Positions 8,636-17,635 of a DNA stretch of 22,500 nucleotides are shown piece after piece. The DNA is from Actinidia chinensis (taxonomy: Eukaryota; Streptophyta; Magnoliopsida; Ericales; Actinidiaceae). Where the stretch lies: the NCBI GenBank assembly GCA_009663005.1, contig VIGQ01000827.1, positions 37,501 through 60,000 on the forward strand. The letters are read 5' to 3'. The notes under the pieces were generated by a model that was given only the letters and a program-made list of their open reading frames with translations, did no database searches and was not told where the DNA came from. The position numbers and the translations under genes are program-made. Positions within the stretch are counted from its first letter, which is position 1. Each line of letters begins with the position of its first letter.

Positions 8636-9098
8636 TGTTGGGTCCGCCCAATTGAAGTCCCAAACCCCATAGCCCAACCCATGAGGGCCCACGCCCAAGC
8701 CTTGCCAATTCTTACATTCATTCCTCTTCAGAAGCAGCCCATCATTACAATCAGAGACAAAATCCTCTGATTTAGGCGGAGGAAGAAAGTATGCATAAGA
8801 GAAACTGTCACAAGAGCTGCCAGAAGTCCTCAAATTGAGGCATGTGATCTCACCTGAGCTCATCGTCCTCTTTCTTGGTGGCCTATAATACAGATAGGTG
8901 CCAGAGATAATAAGCAGTGGGTGCAGAGAAATGTAAGGGGTTTGGGGGCTTTGTTGGGGGCACACCACAATCTGTGTGCAGAGGGGCTGGGGGAGTGCTA
9001 GTGGTGCTAGTGATAGCACCGATGCACAAGATCTGACAGCGAGTGGGCTAGAATTGGTGCTGTGAGATCTGAAAAAAGGGAGAGACAGTGAGATGGGA

Positions 9099-9144
<46 letters not shown>

Positions 9145-9294
9145 GTGTACTCATTGTCATTCATTCTGTTATAGTGAATTTATTTGTTCCTTCCGTGGAT
9201 GATGCATTGTTGGCCGGAACCACAGGAATAGTCTGTTGTCTCATGTGTGTGGTTGATGTTGGTAGAGTGCTGGTAACTCTTTTTTGGCACAACA
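8636..9294 (+). repeat. 3' LTR of the copia element
   Basis: 659 bp, aligned end to end with 5341-6004, with the same TGTTGGGTCC start and GGCACAACA end. Differences include many one-base indels, for example TATAATACAGATAGG against TATAAATACATAGAGG. A 184-residue minus-strand frame at 8606-9160 lies almost wholly inside this LTR and has no support as a gene. Confidence 0.93.
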
Positions 9295-9865
9295 GCAGAA
9301 ACCTGTTTTCGAGCATCCAGGAGACAGCTATCCATTTCGGATGGCATTTGTTGGTGCTAAGGATTTTTAACTTGTCATTCGTCTGTATGCACCTATTTCT
9401 TTAATCAGTTTGTATTCAAATTTTACAGAATATGTATCAATTGTAGGCGATGTGCGGATCTAATGCGCTGTTTGTGTATGTTTGGTAACCATTTGGGTTG
9501 GGTATCGGGGGGGGGGGGGGAGTTCTGTTTTGTTTCTACAAGTTTTACAAACAAGTATAGAAACAGTTTGTCTGTGAATACAAAATTAACTTCCACATTT
9601 ATGAAATTTGGACAAGAAATCAGTTTTCATTTATTTTGGGAACGAAATCGGCGTGAACACGCATGAACATGGTGAACGACTTACACAAGCCGAGCTCGGT
9701 TCTAGTCGTGCACGATTGCCATTTTTTTGGGATATTATCCCTCAAAAACACACCCTCAAACCGTTCGATGTTGTACCCTATTTGTTTGGTTGATTTTGAC
9801 TTGGCCAAAACATAATTTTTCGATTCAGTCTCAAATTTTGGTTCAAAATTGAATCGAAATCACCG
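9295..9865. other. Unassigned DNA right of the copia element
   Basis: No gene recognised. A stretch from about 9470 (GTTTGTGTATGTTTGGTAACC) looks like the start of plant hAT MITEs, but I found no partner end. A run of 14 G lies at 9507-9520. Short plus-strand frames here share no domain with known proteins. Confidence 0.35.
9507..9520 (+). repeat. G14 homopolymer
   Basis: Fourteen consecutive G residues. The exact length is likely to be uncertain in any assembly. Confidence 0.9.
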
Positions 9866-10001
9866 CTGAGGCGATGATCTGATGTCGGGACCTTCCTCTC
9901 CCCCCTCTGATAGACTAGATCTAGAACATAGAGGGAGAGGATCTGATTTCGTACGCGCCGGAGATACACTGTAGACTAGCCGAATCGCCTTGAGCTCTAT
10001 G
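9866..10001 (-). repeat. Right copy of the inverted repeat (empty site)
   Basis: The reverse complement of this segment matches 4533-4656 plus 4998-5023. It lacks the MITE and has a single target sequence, GTCGGGAC at 9884-9891, where the left copy carries the duplicated, MITE-flanking version. It also lacks the 14-base extra segment of the left copy. Confidence 0.8.
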
Positions 10002-10142
10002 CCTTCGTGAGCAGTAAAAGTTAAAAAGTGGGTTTTCGGTTGAGGAAAAATCATGAAAGAGAAAAAGTAATGATTGACCTGTGAGGAGAGAGAAGTAGAC
10101 TCTATCTTTGTAAATGCAACTATTATTCTCACCCCCTGACAC

Positions 10143-10164
10143 GGGGCGGGGGCGGGCGGGTGGG
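10143..10164 (+). other. Strong G-quadruplex motif
   Basis: Five G-runs of three or more separated by single bases: GGGG, C, GGGGG, C, GGG, C, GGG, T, GGG. Single-base loops and at least three tiers make this a textbook parallel quadruplex candidate. It lies about 30 bases left of a MULE-MITE. Folding is inferred from the pattern. Confidence 0.8.
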
Positions 10165-10192
10165 TTGGTGGGAAGGGATAGGTATACGACTT

Positions 10193-10999
10193 GGGAGAAT
10201 TACAACTGACCAATCCCCTGCTATTTTTCTTTAATAACCAAGTACCCCCCTGAACGTTTTTGATCCTTACAGTGACCTCCCCTAAAAGGTTTGAAAAATT
10301 ATCCTGATACCCGCTGACACCAACTTTCTCACTTTCTCCTTATGAAATGACTAAAATGCCTCTCCTCTCTCATCCATACTCTCTCTCTCCCCCTCTTTCT
10401 CTCTCTCTCTCCTCTTTTTTGCACCCTTTGTATTTTTTATTTTTACTTTTATTAGAATTTTTATAATACCCTTTAATCATTTTTTAATAAACTAAATTCC
10501 CTTTTTGTTACTTTTGCTTATTTTTTTTGTAGCCTTTATTTTATTTTATATATTTTATATTTTATTATTTAGTTTTTCTTTTATACTTTGATTAATTTCA
10601 TTGAACAAAATAAATTCGCTATTTTGTTTTTTTTATTTTTTTCATGTATGTCTCTTCTAATTTTTATTTTATTTTTATTTTTATTATTATTTTTTCTTTA
10701 TACTTTTTGATTAATTTTTTTAAAAACAAAAATGAATCACTTTTTGTTATTTTCTTTTTTTTTTTTTATTCTTTTTATTTTTTTATGTTTTAATATTTTT
10801 TTAATATCTTGACTTCATTTTTTTTTTAATATCATTTAATTTTTTCTCTTTTAAATAACCCTTCATTTATTTTTTTAAATGTTTACAAATAATGTCCGCC
10901 CCAAAATGGTATTAAAAAAAAAAAAAGAATCAAAGGTATTAAAAGAAACATACAAATTACAAGAATCAAAGAGTATTTAAAAAATAAAAAAATAAAATA

Positions 11000-11032
<33 letters not shown>

Positions 11033-11564
11033 AATTTATTTTTGTTAAAAAAATTAATTAAAGGGCATTAAAAAAAATAATAAAAAATAATAATAAAAAA
11101 TAGAAGAGTACATAAAGAAAAAAATAAAAAAAAATAAAAAAAAAGAGAATTCATTTTTTGTTAAATAAAATTAATCAAAGGGTATTAAAAGAACATTCAT
11201 AACGATAAAATAAAATAAATAGTTCAAAAATAAAAAAATACAAAAAAAAGAATTTAATTTTTATTTATAAAATATGAATTACAGGGTATTCAAAAAAATT
11301 AATAATTAAAATAAAAAATCAAAATAAAGGGGTGCAAAAAGAGAGAGAGATAGGAGATAGAGTTGAGTAGAGGCGATAGAAATTATCTAATTAGGTATGA
11401 GGGCAAATTAGTATTTACAGCAATAGTAAGGAACAAAATCTGATCAGGGGTGGGTCAGTGAAATAAATTCACAACCTTAGGGGGTCAACGTAATTTTTCA
11501 ACGTTAAAAAGGGTATTTTGGTGTATGAATTTGAAATCTCAGGGGAGGTCAGTGTAATTTACCC
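10193..11564. mobile_element. Foldback MULE-type MITE, 1.37 kb
   Basis: The right end, read in reverse complement, begins GGGTAAATTACACTGACC then TCCCC; the left end begins GGGAGAATTACAACTGACC. Both arms then carry ACCCCC/ACCCTTTT, GAAAAATTA, a CCCCT block, AAATGCC/TTTGCCC and, further in, matching AT-rich words (GTTACTTTTGC against AAAAGTAACAAAAAG). A CT tract at about 10379 mirrors a GA tract at about 11340. The arms meet near 10880, so the element is one long imperfect hairpin. Flanks TACGACTT (10185-10192) and TAAGACTT (11565-11572) match at 7 of 8 bases. No coding sequence is present. Confidence 0.8.
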
Positions 11565-11572
11565 TAAGACTT

Positions 11573-11818
11573 CTCTCTCTTTCTCTCGCTCATTAATTTT
11601 TTTTGAATATCATTTCTCTGAATTAGTCAGCTTATTAAAAATAAGATTAATTCAAAATTTTTTAATTTTTTTTTTAATTTTAATTTTTAAATTTTTATCT
11701 AAAAATATATTTATGATAAAATTTTATAATTTCTTTTACTCTCGTCTCCAAAAAATTTTATCTTAAAATTATTTTTTTTGATTCATATTTTTTTTATAAA
11801 AAATATAAGATGGGAGTA

Positions 11819-11858
<40 letters not shown>

Positions 11859-12804
11859 GTCATTCAACCCTTGTCTTTTTTTTATTTTTAATATCCTTTG
11901 TAATTCTATTTTATTGTTTATACTTCACTTACGAATATTTGTAAAAAGAATTTAGATAAATTATATAAGTATTTTACGTACACCTTATATTTTTTTATAA
12001 AAAAAATCTTTTATTAATTAATTTTGTATTAATTTTTTAATAACTTGAGAGAATTTTTAAAAAAAAACGTATAAATTTGATCCAATCTTATAAAAAAAAT
12101 TCCTTTTATAAAAATAAACAAACATAGGAAACAGATAATCAAAAAATTATTTCTCAAAAACAAATGATAAAGAAAGAAATAAATTTATAAAAAAACATAT
12201 ACAAAAAATAATTAAAAACAAAAACTAAAAAAAAAAAAAACCTGAAAATATTTTATATTTCTTTCCTCGCACCCTCCAAAAAGAAAAGTTATATCTCAAA
12301 ATTATTTTTATAATACCATATTTTTCTTTTTAAAAAACAATAAAGTGAGAGTAAAAAATATTATAAAATATTAATCATAATTTTTTTTTATATAGCCTTC
12401 ACCCATTTAATTTTTATTTTTATTTTTTTCTCTTACCTTCAAAATTTTTATATTATAAAATAATTTGAAATAACATTTTATAATTTCTTTTACTTCCACC
12501 ACCTTATATTTTTATAAAATAAAAAACTATGGATCAAAAAATATTGTTTTTACCTTCCCACCACCATCAATTTTTATTTTTATTAAAATTAACAAATTAA
12601 AAAAAATATTTATCCCCCAAAAATAAAAATAATAAAAATGATTAAAAAAACAAAACTAAAAATAATAACAAAAATGGGAAAAATTGGGGGGCCTGCTGGG
12701 GTCCGGAGAAGGGGGGACACAGCTGGCAGAAAGGGGGGGACATGGGGAAAAGGGCAGGGCCAAAAGAGTAAATTCGGTTAAGGGGTCTGTTGATGTGACT
12801 AAAA
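11573..12804. mobile_element. Diverged AT-rich MITE-like element (copy B side)
   Basis: AT-rich block with a G-rich right end whose reverse complement (AGTCACATCAACAGACC, then C-rich) matches the left end of the element at 16757. The interior has inverted modules around ACTCYC and GGGAGT: arms at 11711-11743 and 11811-11845 form a near-perfect hairpin, and similar units lie at about 12335-12390 and 12470-12520. It shares the GTATTAATTTTTTAATAACTTGAGAG-type module with 2889-2980. It probably corresponds to the block beside copy A and was later flanked by the MULE-MITE at 10193. No sharp ends are visible. Confidence 0.4.
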
Positions 12805-12997
12805 GACTGATCAGACGGGCTTGAACCTGTGGTATTACCACGGGCTCGCCTATGTGGCGCTCATATTCACCCATTTGGGATGGATGGACTTTAAAAAAAA
12901 AAAAAATTATCCCATTCATCCCAAATAGGTGGATGTGGGCGCGTCACATAGGCGATTTCGTAATAATACCACGGGCTCAAACCCGTCTGATCAGCTC
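12805..12997. mobile_element. Small foldback hairpin element, ~190 bp
   Basis: Two arms of about 85-90 bases pair almost throughout around an A-rich loop (12892-12908). Outer ends are CTGATCAGACGGGCTTGAA and the reverse complement of CAAACCCGTCTGATCAG. Inner landmarks are GTGGTATTA, TCGCCTATGTG and CCYATTTGGGAT. The corresponding place in copy A (about 3395-3410) lacks it, so it is an insertion. Target duplication is unclear. Family unknown; such foldback MITEs can give small RNAs, which is inference here. A minus-strand 87-residue frame at 12656-12919 runs through the left arm and is not a gene. Confidence 0.75.
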
Positions 12998-13605
12998 TCC
13001 ATAACGTAAAGGGTTATGACGTGAGTTGTGGGTTTATCCATGACATCAAAAGAAAAATTTATGGTTTTAGGATTATTACCAAATTTTTTTTTTTCAAAAT
13101 TACACTTAAGTGTGTGAATATCAAAACTTTTCTTGATTTAAATTCTAGGGCTGTAGCAGTGCCTCGTAAAAATAAAAAAACAACCGTAAGTTTTTTTCCA
13201 GGAGGATTCATTTCATATAATTTCGATCATGTTTTTTATTTGAATTACAAAAAATTGTTGCACTACTAATTTTCTTCTTCCATTGAACTCCTTTTGTCTG
13301 GTAAAATTCATTCTAATAAAGTAAAAAAAATATTAATTAAAAAAATAAAAATATGAAAATACTGACAACAAAAATTTATTATTTCATATTTGGGCCAAAA
13401 TTAGTTTAAATCTTCATTTCATAGTTGCACTTGTGTCTTTTCCAAATTAAATTCCCTTTTTTAGTAGTTATCATGCCTTTTCATTGAATAAAAATATATT
13501 GTTTAATCTACTGAGTCTTTGTTTTCATATGGGAATTTACTTATAATTGCTTACTAATATTAAATTGAGTACTCAGTTTAATGAAAAGGGTAAAACTGAA
13601 AAATA
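12998..13605. repeat. Duplicated block, copy B, left part
   Basis: Aligns with 3412-4005. The first 60 bases are nearly identical to copy A (GACGTGAGTTGTGGG... GACATCAAAAG), and the rest has many small indels. AGGAGGATTCAT and TTGAATTACAAAA are shared landmarks. Homology stops near AAAACTGA at about 13600. Confidence 0.75.
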
Positions 13606-14597
13606 ACTATTAACAAGTTTTTGGGATGCTAGGATGGGTTGGGGCATGAAGAATAAATTCTACATTAAACTGACAAAAATGGTAGGGCTCCTCACATCCA
13701 TTGGCAAACCGTATCTTTTTAAGTAGACATACTTCAAACAGTAGATACAAGTGTTATAATTTGTGCTATACACTGGGATAATGTATAAAATATGATTAAT
13801 TATTATTAAATACGGATTATATAAGCGTATGAAACATTAACTCTTATAAAATATTAACTGAGAAAATTTTATTTTTTTTATTTTAAAAAAATTGTTTATA
13901 TCTCTTTCTTTATTAAATAACTATTTGATTCCTTTTTTTTAGGCCCGGCCAGGATGAATTTTTCAAGACTCCGGATCAATTTTTCAACCTAACTTCAGAC
14001 TCGAGGGAAATAACTGTATTTATGATTAATTAGATTCCATTCTAAAAAAATTTAAAACGCTAGGATATACGTGTTTTCTAACTTTCTTATGATATTATTT
14101 TAAGAACATTAAGATGATTTATGTCGTACACATACTTAATTACTAAATATGAAATGACAAGAAATGTTAATATGAAGAGAAGAAAGAAAGAGATAAAGTT
14201 AGTGGAAGAAAAAAACGACAAAAAGACATTAATAGTTAAAAAAATTAATTGTATAGAATATCACACAGGTAGAAATATATTGCCCATATGTGTCCAAAAC
14301 ACAATGCTTTCAAAATCATCGCTTCTGTTTTATTTCAGAATACTTTATAAAGTAGGTTGAAAAATGATAATAGAAGCTAGAATCTAGAATAGAAAATTTT
14401 AATTGTTAAATATAAAAGATCAGTGACAACATAGTTCAATTATTCTTGAAACTCTAAGTAGCATAGTTTATTTTCTCTTGGAATAAAAGATTAGATAAAT
14501 ACTTAAGACGTGAAGGTTAAAAACAATCAAGTCCTCCAATCAATGAAATTGACAATAATCGATTGTAATATTTAACATAACCGATCGTAAGTTTGGA
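13606..14597. other. ~1 kb present only in copy B
   Basis: Sequence with no counterpart in copy A, where AAAACTGA is followed within a few bases by what copy B has only from about 14598. It may be an insertion (AAAATAACTATT-like and AAAATAATAACTTT-like words at the two edges could be a worn target duplication) or a deletion from copy A. No terminal repeats, LTR or gene is recognised. The plus-strand frame at 14121-14360 is lysine-rich and unsupported. Confidence 0.45.
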
Positions 14598-14965
14598 ACA
14601 AAAAAATAATAACTTTTTCTTATCATAAAATATCGTATACTTTTTACTATTTTTAATATACACTCCCACAACATTTACTATACTGAATATAATATATGCA
14701 TCAAATTGATCGTAATATTATAATACAGTGTGTACTATACAAAAATATATCCTCTCCTTTAATAGACTACCGCAGCACATGCATAAATGCTCTTTTGGTC
14801 TCAATTCTTATTGATAAAAGGAAATTTGATTGGCACAAGTTAAAAGAGAACAAAAAATGCATCAGTACTGTTTGGAATTCCATGGAGAAATGAGTATCAA
14901 AATATCCTCGTTTACGTGAACGGGAGGGAATTGCTTAACCTTGACTAAGGTGGGAAGTTATTCAG
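14598..14965. repeat. Duplicated block, copy B, right part
   Basis: Aligns with about 4010-4375. It includes the best conserved segment of the pair: GACTACCRCAG, ACATGCATAA, GATTTGATTGGCAC, AGAGAACAAAAAATGC and GGAATTCCATGGAGAAAT. The hexamer repeat seen in copy A is missing here. Confidence 0.75.
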
Positions 14966-15077
14966 TGTGACGGGCACTAGGGATTCAATGTTGTGGTTTC
15001 ATCGATATGGTCATAATTTTTAGATTCTAAACTAACTGACAGGACTGAATGGATCGCAGACAAGAATTGATTATACA

Positions 15078-15753
15078 TAGGGGTGTGCAAAAATCTGATC
15101 AATCCGTTCAAACCACTTGATCCAATACGATTGGATGGTTTATGGGTGGATCCACAAGTTGTTCGGCCGGCTATTGTGTGGTAAATGTAATTTTGTATTG
15201 AGCAGTGGACGGATAACGGGTTTGTGATGGTGTAAACTAAAACCCCGATCTGACCGAATATTCAAGATCCACTTGTAGAAATAGACCCACTTGCAGAACC
15301 ATTGGAGGAAGCTTCGTCGCCGCTGTCGCCGGAGGGTCTCAGTCCTGAGAGAGAGAGTGAGTGACAGAGAGTTGGGTTTGACTTGCACTGCCGCCGTCAC
15401 GGGAATTACATCGCTGTTGTTTGACTGTGTCTTAAGACACCGGCGCTGCATCGCACAACTATGGCTTCGATTCTCTCTTTTTCCCCGCCTCCCTCCCTCC
15501 CCCTCTCTCTGTGAGTGACAGAGAGTTGGGTTGTCTTTTGACTCAAATCAAAAGTTTTGAATTTTGATTTTTTGGTTGTCGAGAGAGAGAGAGAGTTTTG
15601 TCAATGTTTTCCCCCCCAACTAGAATTACCCTGACCCGCCCGAAATTCGAAAGACTCGTCCTCAAGCGGTTTAAGATGATTGCACGATCGGAATCGGATA
15701 CAATATTAAAGGATCCGATTTTTTTGGATTAAGGTGACGAATTACGCTCACCC
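15078..15753. mobile_element. Probable hAT-like non-autonomous element
   Basis: Begins TAGGGGTGTGCAAAAAT, the start seen in very common plant hAT-derived repeats. It ends TTACGCTCACCC, whose reverse complement GGGTGAGCGTAA matches loosely. Subterminal GGATCC, GATCCAC and CCGATTTTTTTGGATT words, repeated on both sides, fit that repeat type. The middle (15285-15535) is GC-richer with a CT-rich tract and could be captured DNA. No 8-bp target duplication is visible, so the right end is uncertain. Confidence 0.4.
15357..15532 (+). repeat. 22-bp direct repeat pair
   Basis: GTGAGTGACAGAGAGTTGGG plus TT occurs at 15357-15378 and again, identical, at 15511-15532. The pair is 154 bases apart and brackets the GC-rich segment inside the hAT-like element. 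Confidence 0.85.
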
Positions 15754-16330
15754 AAAACAAAAAACAAAACCTCGATCTTGACAAGGCACAAACCCTAATA
15801 TCGTGATAAAGGGGCTATCATAAGCAAGTTAGTTGGATTAGAGGCGAGATTTAAGGGCTCCTAATTATAAAGGGCGTACACATGTCTGACAAGGAGACAC
15901 GTTCACGAGTTTAAAGAGTGCGGGATTGTCATTAACAGGTCTCGTGTCCAAAGCTTTTAAGTTGTGATTCAACACATTCCATAGGCAAAAAGGGAAGCAA
16001 TATAAAGTTTTGTGATGGAACCATTCACTAGCAAGGGTAAGAACCTAATAGTGGGGTTTGCTAGTAAGGATGGTTTTTTTATAGGGTTTTATAACTACGA
16101 TTATTTTGGTCCTAAGATTCTCAAACTAGAGAGGGTTTCCTAGTAGAAAGAGAAAAAAATGAGCAGCTTTGTACTATTTTGCGGTGGATGCAACAAGTTT
16201 TCCTTTCTCCCTCGTGTACGTAAGCAAATTTATGTTGAACTATGTAAATTTATCTCTGTATTTTTCTTTTAGTTTGTGCTTTCATTCGTCTTAGTACCAA
16301 GGCAAGTGATCTCATCCAAAAATCCCAACA
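15754..16330 (+). mobile_element. Possible worn copia LTR fragment
   Basis: The part at 16195-16265 reads CTCCCTCGTGTACGTAAGC, then a TTATG/TTGAACTATGTAAATTT stretch. This parallels the U5 of the intact LTR here (CTCCCGTGGATGTAGGCC, then GCCGAACCACGTAAT). A GTACTATTTTGCGGTGGATG stretch just before it also fits. Upstream sequence (15754-16140) has mixed composition with no frame. LTR ends are not seen, and the call rests on the resemblance alone. Confidence 0.35.
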
Positions 16331-16749
16331 AAAGTCTCACCCAATCTTAATTTCATGAAGTTTAGAATTAGATTTTCCTCAAAGGCAAGCATGAAGCAGT
16401 GACCAGTGACCGGAGCGATAATTTTAACAGAGAAAATAAAAATGATGGCTACAATATTAATTTTTACATACGTACCAACATCAAAAAATATAAAAATAGC
16501 ATGAAATCATATAATTAAGCATGTATTACTTGTAATCAGATGTCCGTACGAAAAAATAGCAATAAACTAAAGATGGCAATTTGTATTGTTTGATAGTAAA
16601 TAATAAAAATATTAGTATAATAATGGAGAATTTTACAAATACTAGATAACTTACGTAAATAATTTTAAAGTGCGATTTTTCCTTGAAGATTTCTGAAACA
16701 TGAGTTAGTCGAAAGTCTTCGTCTCTAAGGAGAGCCATTATTTCCAACC
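16331..16749. other. Unassigned AT-rich DNA
   Basis: No gene, repeat partner or transposon end recognised. A minus-strand frame at 16526-16747 has hydrophobic stretches but no domain, and its codons simply follow the AT-rich composition. Confidence 0.4.
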
Positions 16750-17430
16750 CAAACAGTCACATCAGCACACCTCTCCTGACACAATTACCCTTTCGCCCCT
16801 CCCCCTCCACCATTTGGTCCCCCCTCCCTTTGAGCCGCTCCCAGTTGGCCCCCCCCCCACCCAACTGGCCATTGCCGGCCTGATCCCTCCACCCCTTTTT
16901 TCAGTTTTTTTTTAATTTATTTTTATTAATTTTTTATTAAATTTATTTTTTTATCAGTTTTTTTGAATAAATCTAATTTTATTATATATTTTTAATCTTT
17001 TGTTTATGTTTATAATTGTTTTTTATACTATGGGATCAGGTTCAAAAAGAAACAAGAAAAGATACAGAGTTGAATGGATATATAAAAAAAAATTATGAAT
17101 ATAATTTATAATTTTTTTTACTCCCACTTATATTTTTTATACAAGAAAAAAATATAAATCATAAAAATAATTTTGAGATCAAAATTTTTGGAGGTGGGAG
17201 TAAAAAAATTTATAAAAATTTATCATAAAAATTTTTTTAGATAAAAATTTTGAAGATGAAAATAAAAAATAAAAAAATTTGATATTTTTTTAATAAATAA
17301 CCAAGAAATGATATTAAAAAAAATTAATGTGTGTGTGTGAGAGAGAGAGAAGAGCTGAAAGGGTGAGAGAGAGCGGGGGCAAATTTGCCGTGGACCTGTC
17401 CCATCCCCACAACCCCCGACACGGTGGAAA
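16750..17430. mobile_element. Diverged AT-rich MITE-like element
   Basis: The left end, AGTCACATCAGCACACC then C-rich, matches the reverse complement of the right end of the block at 11573-12804. The interior holds the inverted module: TTTATAATTTTTTTTACTCC (about 17106) and GGAGTAAAAAAATTTATAAA (about 17196) as its reverse. A GT-GA compound microsatellite (17328-17351) lies in the right arm opposite C/T-rich sequence on the left. The right end is not defined, and a C10 run lies at about 16849-16858. Confidence 0.4.
17328..17351. repeat. (GT)n-(GA)n compound microsatellite
   Basis: About six GT dinucleotides run directly into about six GA dinucleotides. Confidence 0.9.
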
Positions 17431-17626
17431 AAACGTTTTGCGTCGCTAAGTCTTTGTCTCCTAACATTGTCAGTAAAAGAAAGACTTGGAATTGGAACTC
17501 ATATGATGGACCACTCATTTAATAGAGCTTCTTTTTTCCAACCCCCATCACACGGGGTTGACTATGTGACTTATTTTTTTAATTTTTTATCAACTATACT
17601 CTTCTTCTCATCTCTCTTTCACTTAT
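17431..17626. other. Spacer between MITEs
   Basis: Short mixed sequence containing GCGTCGCTAAG (about 17440), a word seen at the ends of some plant DNA transposons, but no partner end was found. No gene. Confidence 0.35.
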
Positions 17627-17635
17627 TATTTTTTT

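Larger units (their letters stand above)
5341..9294 (+). mobile_element. Deleted Ty1/copia LTR retrotransposon
   Basis: A full-length structural element of 3,954 bp: 5' LTR 5341-6004, primer-binding site just after it, internal region 6005-8635, polypurine tract just before the 3' LTR, and 3' LTR 8636-9294. Both LTRs begin TGTTGGGTCC and end GGCACAACA. Flanking pentamers are GCATA on the left and GCAGA on the right, a 5-bp target duplication with one mismatch. Coding remnants run from the end of gag into protease; no reverse transcriptase or RNase H is recognisable. Autonomous copia elements are usually near 5 kb, so about 1 kb or more of pol is missing. The LTRs differ by many substitutions and small indels, which suggests age. 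Confidence 0.93.

Noticed and set aside
8606..9160. 184-residue minus-strand frame, the longest in the window
   Set aside because: It lies almost wholly in the 3' LTR, antisense to the element. The 5' LTR does not keep it as one frame because of indels.
9470..9570. GTTTGGTAACC start of a possible hAT MITE
   Set aside because: No matching opposite end or 8-bp duplication was found up to 9865.
12656..12919. 87-residue minus-strand frame
   Set aside because: It crosses from a G-rich MITE end into the hairpin element, so it is a chance join of two repeats.
14121..14360. 79-residue lysine-rich frame
   Set aside because: Composition follows the A-rich DNA. There is no domain and no conserved counterpart.
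17435..17465. GCGTCGCTAAG word, similar to ends of some plant DNA transposons
   Set aside because: A CGTCTCTAAGG word at about 16717 is in the same orientation, not inverted, and no target duplication is visible.
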